From an uncultured Terrimonas sp. (GTDB lineage Bacteria; Bacteroidota; Bacteroidia; Chitinophagales; Chitinophagaceae), in NCBI GenBank assembly GCA_946886925.1, contig CAMPJQ010000226.1:1-5415 (forward strand): 5,415 nt of DNA. Direction: 5' to 3'. The position numbers and the translations under genes are program-made. Every line of letters begins with the position of its first letter. Within the stretch, counting starts at the first letter, position 1. The notes below the pieces were generated by a model. The model made no database searches and had not been told where the DNA came from. It saw only the letters and a list, made by a program, of their open reading frames with translations. Below, piece after piece: positions 1 through 5,415 of this stretch.

Positions 1-16
1 AATTTCTTAAACGGCG

Positions 17-24
17 CAAAGATA
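17..24 (-). promoter_or_regulatory. Candidate Bacteroidota -7 promoter box reading off the left edge
   Basis: The minus strand reads TATCTTTG, an exact match to the Bacteroidota sigma-factor -7 consensus TAnnTTTG, followed by CGCC and an AT-rich stretch to the window edge. It points away from the DUF5686 gene, so it would drive a gene starting left of position 1. I see no clear -33 TTG/TTTG at the usual spacing, because that position is occupied by the 14-bp repeats. The call therefore rests on the -7 box and its intergenic position alone. Confidence 0.4.
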
Positions 25-39
25 GGAAGAGTTTGGGAG

Positions 40-103
40 TTTCAGGGTACAGGTTTCAGTGTACAGGTTGCAGGGTACAGGTTTCAGTGTACAGGTTGCA
101 GGG
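40..103. repeat. 14-bp tandem repeat, four copies plus a partial fifth
   Basis: The unit is TT(T/G)CAG(G/T)GTACAGG. Copies start at 40, 54, 68 and 82, and a fifth (96-103) fades after TTGCAGGG. Copies 2 and 4 are identical (TTTCAGTGTACAGG), and copies 1 and 3 differ from each other only at the third base, so the array has a partial 28-bp higher-order period. Each 14-mer is two related heptamers (TTTCAGG and GTACAGG), which gives it the same 7-bp base period as the arrays at 163-267 and 3204-3245. TGTACA palindromes occur at 60-65 and 88-93. There are no spacers, so it is not a CRISPR array. Confidence 0.9.
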
Positions 104-128
104 AAGGCCGAGCAGCCTGCGCCCTGCA
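97..128. other. GC-rich stem-loop without U-tract
   Basis: TGCAGGG (97-103) is complementary to CCCTGCA (122-128). Inside it AGGC (105-108) pairs with GCCT (115-118) around a six-base loop, leaving an A opposite GCG as an internal loop. The left arm overlaps the degraded fifth copy of the 14-bp array. Neither strand shows a T-run after the stem, so it is not a textbook intrinsic terminator. It could still mark the 3' end of the DUF5686 transcript or be a remnant of repeat expansion. Confidence 0.35.
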
Positions 129-162
129 TAAGCTATCAGCCGTCAATTGGCTTCAGACATCA

Positions 163-267
163 TTCACTATTGACTATTGACTATTCACCACTTACAGCTT
201 CTCATCTCTCACCTTTCTCTTCTCACTTCTTCCCACTTACAACTTACTACTTACTACTTTCTTCACC
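163..267. repeat. Degenerate 7-bp tandem array, 15 units, at the 3' end of the DUF5686 gene
   Basis: Read in sevens from 163, the plus strand gives TTCACTA, TTGACTA, TTGACTA, TTCACCA, CTTACAG, CTTCTCA, TCTCTCA, CCTTTCT, CTTCTCA, CTTCTTC, CCACTTA, CAACTTA, CTACTTA, CTACTTT and CTTCACC. Units vary but keep a pyrimidine-rich start and mostly an A at position 4 or later, and no indel breaks the phase over 105 bp. The last unit (261-267) contains the TGA stop of the DUF5686 gene (263-265, minus strand). On the minus strand 13 of the 15 units contain a TAA, TAG or TGA triplet. The sequence type resembles the heptanucleotide STRR repeats known from filamentous cyanobacteria in period only, not in sequence. 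Confidence 0.75.
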
Positions 268-2722
268 CTCCCAGCGCTCCCCTGAAACCAATTCGAATTC
301 CGGAACGCTGGAATCCCTGGTTGCCAAAACCCCATATATAATCAACCCTGATGATTTTAAGAATGTTTTCTATACCGCCAAATGCCTCATAATAATAATT
401 GTCCTTGTTCACCAAAAAAGCGTTGGCTCCCCCAACAAGATGCAGGTTGAGCTTTTTAATAAAAGGAATTTTATTGGTTAAAAACCCATTAAAATGATGT
501 TCCACATTTAAAGTAGCGTACAATCTTTCGGTGGTAGAACGGGCATAGTATGGCGCCAATTGAAAGCTATTCAGGTATTCAGTAGCAACAAGCATTTGGT
601 TGCCATTGAAGTGCTGGTAATCGGGTATCTCCAGCCTGCGGTTATTGAAAAAACCACCTACTGAAATATTATAATCAAACATACCGGCCAGTCTTACATT
701 AATATCATCTTTTACAGAAAATTTCCAGCGGTCGTAATCCACATCGCTGCCCAGCACACCATTTATTCCTTTGGCATAGCTTATAGTGAACATCGGGTAT
801 TTGGAACCCAGGTTAATTTTACGTTCGGGCAATTGTATATACTTAGTGCCGGGCCGGTAACTAACGGTAAATGCCGCAAACAAAGCCTGGTGCCGGTGAA
901 AATTTTCCGAAACCAGTTCTACAGGGTAATTGGGCGTTCGCCTGCTGAGGTTTTTGGCTTTGCCCCAAAATGTGTCATCGGTATTCGACAGTGGAATCCT
1001 GTCCTGGTAACTGATATTCGCCTTAATGGTAGTACCCTCTCCCACTCCTCTTGTAAATACGATCTCTGCAAATCCCGCTTCATAAATTTTCAAATAATTG
1101 CTTCCAAATAAAAGTGTGTTGTATGTATTTACAATGGGTCGTACAGGATTGGTATTATTGATCTGGAATATCTTTTTACCACCTGCAAGCTCAATCGAAT
1201 TGATACGTCCTTTTCCGAAAGTATACCGGGTGGCCATATCAGCATTAAAGTGATGGTTGGTAAATCCATAGCGTGCTGTGGGCGTAATGGAAACAGACCG
1301 GTTCTCTGTAAAATTCCTGGAATAGGTTGGGCCAAAATTGATATTAAATCCTTCCACCGTATTGAAATTCGTTATTTCAATTAATGGCGGATAGCTGAAC
1401 GATGATTTTTTACTTTGCCTGTTGAATGTTTGTCCGAAAACCAAAATACCCAGGGGGGTAAACCTGTTTTTTCTCCTGTCAATAGAATCAAGGTATTTAG
1501 GATCGCGCCGTACGATTTCGAGACTGTCTTTTTTCAGGTAATCCATTATTTCATCGTCCAAAAGTGGTACCGGCCGAACGGTATCCCAGTAAGCACGGGG
1601 CTTTTTATTGGATCCTGTGTCGTATTTCAGAATAACATTGTTGAAAAAATTTTTATCAAATTCAGGATCAAGTGTGTAATCCGAATAAACAGTAACGAAA
1701 CTGCCTTTGGCATCAAAACCAAACATTTTAACTGCGGGGTACACTACCTGGCTGTGAATCATCCATACATCTTTGGTAACGGGCACATACAGGTGTTCAA
1801 TACGCAATGTGTCGGCCAGCTCCATCTGCGATTTTTTGGTAAGCATCAAATCAACACTATGAATACGCCATTCATCCTCAACAATATTGATATAGCCGCT
1901 GAACAACGGCTCGTAGCTTCGTTTGGGCGTAACCTTTATGTGATTGATCAGCCGCCCGTTTTCGGTAAAGCTGCCCATGAATCTGTAGTGGTAAAAATTC
2001 AGGGCATTTTCAGCAATGGGAGATATGAAGCCACGGGGATTAAGCGCGTTGCTGATCTGTATATTGTTGTCATAAAAAGTTACATACCTCGGGCTGCCGA
2101 ATCCAAAACCATCCGCCTGGCCGCTTACTCTTGTTGAGGTAACTTCTACTTTTTCCTTTTCCGGCTTTTGAAAAGAATATGTAGCTATGGTTTCGGAGAG
2201 ATAGATCATTTTATTTTTACCGGTGTCTCCGTCAGCAAAATCAACCTTCTGCCCAAAGATCGTTTCCGGATAATCCTGAAGCCTGAGTTGTCCTTTGATA
2301 TATACCTCGCATTTAAAAGCATCCACCTGGTTTTTATAAAAAGATCGTTTTTTTATTGCCTGCCGGATAATTTCATAGGCGGGATCTTCCGCATTATCTC
2401 CTATCACTATTTCCTTTAATATAAGTTCCTGCAAAAGAAGGATAAAATCAACTTCCAATCCCTGCCTCTGTACGGTTATTTCTTTTTCCTGCATTTTATA
2501 TCCAACGTGCATACATTGGAGCGTGTAGTTTCCGGGAGGAAGATTCAATATATATTTACCGTCATTATTTGCGGTAGTTCCCATTACACCGCCCTTAACA
2601 ACCAGCGAAGCAAATGGAAGGAAATTCCCTTTACTGTCTTTTACTGTTCCCGTAACAGGAACAGCAAGCGCAAATAAACGGAAACCGGCAAGGAGAACAG
2701 CAAGCAGCAAATATCTTTTCAT
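263..2722 (-). CDS. DUF5686 family outer-membrane protein with N-terminal carboxypeptidase-regulatory-like domain
   Basis: This is a complete protein of 819 residues, a usual length for the family. Residues 1-20 form a Sec signal peptide (MKR, then a hydrophobic run to AFALA-like residues LFALA, cleavage probably before VPVTG). Residues 22-105 form a CarboxypepD_reg-like beta-sandwich (VTGTVKDSKG start, LPFAS, NNDGKY, LPPGNYTL, HVGY), as also found at the front of SusC/TonB-dependent proteins. The DUF5686 region follows, opened by the hallmark EDPAYEIIRQAIKKR at 112-126 and VYIKG at 140-144. From about residue 450 to the end alternating aromatic strands suggest an outer-membrane barrel, including GFNINFGPTYSRN (458-470), NKIPFIKKLNL (750-760) and GIRIGF (808-813). 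The family's biochemical role is unknown. The start at 2722 is fixed by the signal peptide, with no Shine-Dalgarno upstream, as is normal in this phylum. The barrel-terminal F813 is followed by six extra residues, RGALGG, and the stop lies in the heptamer array. It lies 58 bp downstream of the small membrane-protein gene. Confidence 0.9.
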   Translation of the reverse strand: MKRYLLLAVLLAGFRLFALAVPVTGTVKDSKGNFLPFASLVVKGGVMGTTANNDGKYILNLPPGNYTLQCMHVGYKMQEKEITVQRQGLEVDFILLLQELILKEIVIGDNAEDPAYEIIRQAIKKRSFYKNQVDAFKCEVYIKGQLRLQDYPETIFGQKVDFADGDTGKNKMIYLSETIATYSFQKPEKEKVEVTSTRVSGQADGFGFGSPRYVTFYDNNIQISNALNPRGFISPIAENALNFYHYRFMGSFTENGRLINHIKVTPKRSYEPLFSGYINIVEDEWRIHSVDLMLTKKSQMELADTLRIEHLYVPVTKDVWMIHSQVVYPAVKMFGFDAKGSFVTVYSDYTLDPEFDKNFFNNVILKYDTGSNKKPRAYWDTVRPVPLLDDEIMDYLKKDSLEIVRRDPKYLDSIDRRKNRFTPLGILVFGQTFNRQSKKSSFSYPPLIEITNFNTVEGFNINFGPTYSRNFTENRSVSITPTARYGFTNHHFNADMATRYTFGKGRINSIELAGGKKIFQINNTNPVRPIVNTYNTLLFGSNYLKIYEAGFAEIVFTRGVGEGTTIKANISYQDRIPLSNTDDTFWGKAKNLSRRTPNYPVELVSENFHRHQALFAAFTVSYRPGTKYIQLPERKINLGSKYPMFTISYAKGINGVLGSDVDYDRWKFSVKDDINVRLAGMFDYNISVGGFFNNRRLEIPDYQHFNGNQMLVATEYLNSFQLAPYYARSTTERLYATLNVEHHFNGFLTNKIPFIKKLNLHLVGGANAFLVNKDNYYYEAFGGIENILKIIRVDYIWGFGNQGFQRSGIRIGFRGALGG

Positions 2723-2740
2723 GCAACAACATTACCCTAA

Positions 2741-2769
2741 CGAAAATAAGGCTTTGTAACCAAACGCAA
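2741..2769 (-). promoter_or_regulatory. Weak candidate promoter for the DUF5686 gene
   Basis: In the 58-bp gap the minus strand carries TATTTTCG (2748-2741), one mismatch from TAnnTTTG. A TTG lies upstream at 2769-2767, separated by 18 bp, which is in the range of Bacteroidota -33/-7 spacing. Transcription from it would give a leader of only about a dozen bases before the ATG at 2722. The region is AT-rich, so a chance match is quite possible. The DUF5686 gene may instead be read through from the gene upstream. Confidence 0.2.
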
Positions 2770-2780
2770 TTGCAAAACCC

Positions 2781-3125
2781 TCAGAACAAGCGGCGAAGCA
2801 ATGAGCCGCTAAGTGCTGCAAATGCTGCTACTACCGCTCCAATCAATGCCGTTAATCCAATCAGCAAAAAAGGGCTGTCGGCTTTTATTACCAATACAGA
2901 AATTTTATGGGCAAGTAAATCATCATTGGCTGTACTGATCCACCAGGTCAATCCTCCCCAGAGCAACAGGAGTGAAACAAAGCCGGCAATAAATGCCACG
3001 TATGGTTTTTGAAAAATGATAATGGCAATTAAAAAAGATACTACAGCAATACTCCACCAGGGAAGGTACAGGCAGGCAACAAAACTAAGCAATGCGGTTA
3101 GTATAATGGAAACTGTAAATTTCAT
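2781..3125 (-). CDS. Small four-helix integral membrane protein of unknown function
   Basis: The protein has 114 residues and is almost entirely hydrophobic. I see four probable transmembrane segments at about 3-20, 23-38, 43-62 and 84-108. Tryptophans sit at the membrane edges (W23-W24, W56, W61-W62), and a polar loop (64-83, TANDDLLAHK onward) separates helices 3 and 4. Positive charges at K2, K40 and R111-R112 predict both termini in the cytoplasm and the polar loop outside. The last helix is rich in small residues (TALIGAVVAAFAALSGS), which suggests close helix packing. I do not recognise a named family. Its style fits conserved hypothetical membrane proteins of Bacteroidota. The ATG at 3125 gives a short charged start directly before helix 1 and has no Shine-Dalgarno. 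It lies between the acylase (108 bp upstream) and the DUF5686 gene (58 bp downstream), all in the same direction. A plus-strand frame over the same bases is its shadow. Confidence 0.8.
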   Translation of the reverse strand: MKFTVSIILTALLSFVACLYLPWWSIAVVSFLIAIIIFQKPYVAFIAGFVSLLLLWGGLTWWISTANDDLLAHKISVLVIKADSPFLLIGLTALIGAVVAAFAALSGSLLRRLF

Positions 3126-3233
3126 GTTGTTGATTTGTAGTTGATGATTGATCAGGTGAATTACTGACCAACATATTGGTCTGTTATTTTAATGATCAGC
3201 GCCTTTCACCTCTCTTTTCTCACCTCTCACTTC
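3126..3233. other. Intergenic gap with heptamer array, inverted repeat and paired TGATCAG
   Basis: This 108-bp gap separates the acylase stop from the small membrane-protein start. Next to the acylase it is the CT-rich heptamer array. In the middle lies a 6-bp inverted repeat, GACCAA (3166-3171) and TTGGTC (3176-3181), around CATA. Two copies of TGATCAG flank that hairpin at 3149-3155 and 3193-3199, 44 bp apart. No exact TAnnTTTG box reads toward the small gene. The closest on the minus strand is TATGTTGG (3177-3170... approximate), which falls inside the inverted repeat and lacks a -33 partner. An operator or weak promoter is possible but not shown. Confidence 0.4.
3166..3181. promoter_or_regulatory. 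Inverted repeat, possible operator or weak hairpin
   Basis: GACCAA and TTGGTC are perfect complements separated by CATA. The 16-bp palindromic site lies 41 bp upstream of the small membrane-protein ATG and about 52 bp after the acylase stop. No T-run follows on the minus strand, so an intrinsic terminator is unlikely. Size and position would suit a dimeric regulator site, but a 6-bp arm in AT-rich DNA can arise by chance. Confidence 0.25.
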
Positions 3234-3245
3234 TCACCCTCCCCC
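3204..3245. repeat. 7-bp tandem array spanning the 3' end of the acylase gene
   Basis: Read in sevens from 3204, the plus strand gives TTTCACC, TCTCTTT, TCTCACC, TCTCACT, TCTCACC and CTCCCCC. The fifth unit (3232-3238) contains the acylase TGA stop (3234-3236, minus strand), and the sixth encodes most of the C-terminal Gly-Gly-Gly. The stretch TCACCCTCCC (3234-3243) is identical to 263-272 at the end of the DUF5686 gene, with the stop in the same heptamer position. On the minus strand four of the five units outside the coding tail contain TGA. Confidence 0.75.
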
Positions 3246-5415
3246 AAACTCCATTTTCCATACCAGTTTATCTCCTTCCTGTTCACCTCTTTTCATGAAC
3301 CATGCCTTGTAATATTCGCCTGCCGCCCATTTATCCACAAATGAATCGTAATAAGGGCTGCCGGGGTTACCCGATTGACCGCCGGGGTATATAACATAAG
3401 CCGTTGTTTCGCCTGTTAGCTCAACTACCATCCGCCAACTGGGACCATGATTGTGCTGCATGGCATTAATAATATGAGCACCGCCGCCTACAGGCAGGCC
3501 TGCTCGGGCAAAGGGCATCATGGCAGTACCCAGCAAATGATAGATAGATGTATTTTTATTGGCGCCCCAGGTTAGCTGGTTGATGGCACTGAGTGAATCC
3601 GCAGTTTTTGCAGCCTGTTTGTATGCGCTTGTTACTACATCTGCAATGGTTTCATGTACAGGCGTGTTGATATTGTCAATGTATTTAAAAGCCGTATCGC
3701 GCAGCAAAGCTTCTGTTAATGTTTTTTCGGAAGGGCGCAGTGCTGTAACGCCGGCTTTTTCAAATTCATCATCCCATACCTGCTTCTCAAGGTTATCGTA
3801 CCACAACTTAAAAATAGTAGCGCCTCTTTCGTTGATATTGTTGTACAGCGACCACCCGCTTAAAATATCAAGATATTTCCTTTCATTTTCATTCAAAAGA
3901 CTATCCTTAATATATTTGAGCAGTAACGGTCTTGCGGTTTCCGCAAATACATTGTAATTGTCGTTTTGCAGTTTCATCATATCGTCGGTCGTAACGCCAT
4001 GCATGGCATTCAATTTCCGGTTGATGGCTATGCCCCTGTACAGATCGTAATAACCGGGAATAAAATAAGGATAGGTACTGTCGGCCGGACGCTGGTTGGC
4101 ACTGCTCACGAATCCTCTTTCGGGGTTGAGGATATGCGGATTTTCATCCATGGGAATAAATCCCTGCCACATGTAGCTGCTGTCTTCTCCAGGCATAACA
4201 TACAAGCCCTGCCGGTTCCAGCGGGCAGGCATAACGCCCTGGTGCCAGATTGCAATATCGCCGGACTTGGATGCGAAAACAACATTATGCGCAGGATTGG
4301 TGAAATATTGCAATGCATTTTTATAATCTTCGTAATTGTTGGCACGGTTCAAATAATACCACATTAGTAATTCATTCGAAGGGTCATGCGCTTTCCAGCG
4401 TATGGCAAGAGCAGTATTATCCGGCCCATCCGCCGGGGGATAGCTGTTATCGTATGCAACAGGACCATAGATGGAATACGCTACCGTATCATACACCACA
4501 GGCTTACCTTTCACTTTAATTTCTTCTATTCTCAAACTGCTGTTTTTCCAGCTACTGTCGAACCAATACTGTGTTTTGGTTTCATCTTTGAACCGTATAG
4601 CATAATAATCCATTACGTCTCTTTCTGAACTGGTAAAGCCAAAAGCAATGCTGTCATTGAACCCTATAATAATGCCTGGTGCACCCGGAAAGCTTACGCC
4701 GTAAGCATTCATGGTGGGCGTGGTTACCTGCATTTCGTACCAGATGGATGGAAAAGAGAGATCAAGGTGCGGATCATTGCAAAGTATAGGGGCACCGCTC
4801 TGTGTTCGCGATCCGCTTACCGCCCAGTTGTTACTGCCATTGGCAGGATTGGGCTTTTTGATTTCCTGTAATGTGCCGGTAGCTTTAGTTTTATTGAGAT
4901 ATAAAGAGTCTGACACTGCGGGTGCGACAGGAGTTAACGCTGGCGGCGGAAAAACCGTGCCTTTGGGTATAATGGGCTCGAGTGAATCGGCTACCTGCGG
5001 AAAAAGAATACGTAATGCTTCATCGCTAAAAAAAGTTTTAGCCTTTGTCATGAGCAGATCTTCCGAATAGCCGGATAAGGTTTCGGCCATTTGTTTTACA
5101 AAGAGTGCGGTTTTAAGGTTGTTCCATTTTTCAGGTGTATATCCTAATAATTTATATTCTACAGGCAAGCGGCTTTGGGGCAATGATGCAATGTAAGCGT
5201 TTACTCCCGCTGTGTAGTTATCTACCTGCGCTTTGGTAATGGGATTGGCTTCTATTTCTTTCAGCATATTTTCCGCGGCGTATACCATTCCCAGTCTTCT
5301 CCTGCCTTTATCGTAGTTTAACGCCTTCTCTCCTACGATCTCGCTTATGCGGCCAGCCGCAGCATAGGTTTGAAATTCCATCTGCCATAAACGGAAACGG
5401 GCATGCAGGTATCCC
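3234..5415 (-). CDS. Penicillin acylase family protein (Ntn hydrolase), 5' end outside the window
   Basis: The enzyme should hydrolyse an amide bond of an acylated substrate (beta-lactam, N-acyl-homoserine lactone, lipopeptide or similar; the substrate cannot be read from sequence). The family is exported and self-cleaves into alpha and beta chains. The frame is open to the edge and encodes family sequence GYLHARFRLWQMEFQ, so ATG 5381 is internal; roughly a signal peptide and the start of the alpha chain are missing. Residues below count from that Met. G182-S183 (NGSNNW) is the autocleavage site, and S183 (codon 4833-4835) becomes the catalytic beta-Ser1. H205 falls at beta-23. D255, M257 and D258 match the calcium ligands beta-73, 75 and 76, D434 matches beta-252, and E107 probably matches the alpha-chain Glu ligand. 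N429 (SANQ, codon 4095-4097) is the oxyanion-hole Asn near beta-241. GPSWRM (646-651) and GGQSG (667-671) are C-terminal family motifs. A Pro-rich stretch (140-155) marks the removed spacer. The beta chain has 533 residues. All key residues are present, so it is probably active. It ends in GGG at the heptamer array. Confidence 0.93.
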   Translation of the reverse strand, partial: GYLHARFRLWQMEFQTYAAAGRISEIVGEKALNYDKGRRRLGMVYAAENMLKEIEANPITKAQVDNYTAGVNAYIASLPQSRLPVEYKLLGYTPEKWNNLKTALFVKQMAETLSGYSEDLLMTKAKTFFSDEALRILFPQVADSLEPIIPKGTVFPPPALTPVAPAVSDSLYLNKTKATGTLQEIKKPNPANGSNNWAVSGSRTQSGAPILCNDPHLDLSFPSIWYEMQVTTPTMNAYGVSFPGAPGIIIGFNDSIAFGFTSSERDVMDYYAIRFKDETKTQYWFDSSWKNSSLRIEEIKVKGKPVVYDTVAYSIYGPVAYDNSYPPADGPDNTALAIRWKAHDPSNELLMWYYLNRANNYEDYKNALQYFTNPAHNVVFASKSGDIAIWHQGVMPARWNRQGLYVMPGEDSSYMWQGFIPMDENPHILNPERGFVSSANQRPADSTYPYFIPGYYDLYRGIAINRKLNAMHGVTTDDMMKLQNDNYNVFAETARPLLLKYIKDSLLNENERKYLDILSGWSLYNNINERGATIFKLWYDNLEKQVWDDEFEKAGVTALRPSEKTLTEALLRDTAFKYIDNINTPVHETIADVVTSAYKQAAKTADSLSAINQLTWGANKNTSIYHLLGTAMMPFARAGLPVGGGAHIINAMQHNHGPSWRMVVELTGETTAYVIYPGGQSGNPGSPYYDSFVDKWAAGEYYKAWFMKRGEQEGDKLVWKMEFGGG

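Larger units (their letters stand above)
1..262. other. Repeat-filled intergenic region, no gene
   Basis: This is the 3' flank of the DUF5686 gene and probably the upstream region of a minus-strand gene beyond the left edge. From right to left it holds a 7-bp-periodic CT-rich array (163-267), a short unique stretch (129-162), a GC-rich stem-loop (97-128), a 14-bp tandem array (40-103) and a candidate -7 promoter element (17-24). A plus-strand reading frame stays open across it, but its translation is low-complexity Ser/Leu/Pro/Thr sequence generated by the repeats, and it runs on into the 3' end of the DUF5686 gene on the opposite strand. I do not regard it as a gene. Confidence 0.8.

Noticed and set aside
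40..103. CRISPR array
   Set aside because: The 14-bp units are directly adjacent with no unique spacers, and no cas gene is present.
97..128. Intrinsic terminator of the DUF5686 gene
   Set aside because: The stem is GC-rich but no T-tract follows on the minus strand and the stem has an asymmetric internal loop. It is kept only as a structured element.
59..481. Plus-strand 140-codon open frame over the left repeats
   Set aside because: Its composition follows the repeat units (Ser, Leu, Thr, Pro, Tyr runs), it has no recognisable domain, and its second half is antisense to the DUF5686 gene. It is open only because the repeats lack stops on this strand.
1415..2137. Plus-strand 240-codon open frame
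   Set aside because: It lies wholly antisense to the DUF5686 gene, whose frame is complete and matches its family throughout. The antisense product shows no signal, domain or coherent pattern.
3192..3199. Paired TGATCAG sites as a regulator binding pair
   Set aside because: Two 7-mers 44 bp apart around an AT-rich hairpin can easily arise by chance. With no known regulator nearby I mention them only in the gap entry.
3966..4367. Plus-strand frames opposite the acylase (also at 3559-3957 and 4711-5070)
   Set aside because: They are antisense to the acylase beta or alpha chain, where the minus-strand frame carries the catalytic motifs. They are short and have no recognisable features.
5379..5381. 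ATG at 5381 as the start of the acylase
   Set aside because: The frame continues upstream to the edge and encodes GYLHARFRLWQ, a core alpha-chain motif of the family. A start here would remove the signal peptide and the first strands.

Overview
The window looks like chromosomal DNA of a Bacteroidota bacterium, most likely of the Chitinophagaceae/Sphingobacteriia type. The grounds are a DUF5686 outer-membrane protein with an N-terminal carboxypeptidase-regulatory-like domain (a Bacteroidota architecture), start codons without Shine-Dalgarno sequences, a candidate Bacteroidota -7 promoter box (TAnnTTTG) near the left edge, and short tandem repeats between genes. The family-level placement is an inference from gene style, not from a marker gene.

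All three genes lie on the minus strand and are read right to left. At the right, 5415..3234 is a penicillin-acylase-family Ntn hydrolase whose 5' end lies outside the window. After a 108-bp gap comes a 114-residue membrane protein of unknown function (3125..2781). After a further 58 bp comes a complete 819-residue DUF5686 outer-membrane protein (2722..263). The last 262 bp (262..1) hold no credible gene. They contain two kinds of tandem repeat, a GC-rich stem-loop and a candidate promoter reading leftward out of the window.

The genes probably act in the cell envelope: a periplasmic amidase, an inner-membrane protein and an outer-membrane barrel. No shared pathway can be read from the sequence. 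The same orientation suggests co-transcription is possible, but the repeat-filled 108-bp gap after the acylase argues against a tight operon.

The most unusual signal is a set of degenerate 7-bp-periodic arrays. One runs from 163 to 267, another from 3204 to 3245 with a possible decayed extension to 3127, and a 14-bp (2 x 7) array lies at 40-103. Two of them abut the 3' ends of the DUF5686 and acylase genes. In both genes the TGA stop lies inside the first heptamer, in the same register, and the stop sits in an identical 10-bp sequence. On the coding strand nearly every heptamer contains a stop triplet. Because 7 is not a multiple of 3, the arrays stop translation in all frames. No complete new enzymatic or defence system is visible.
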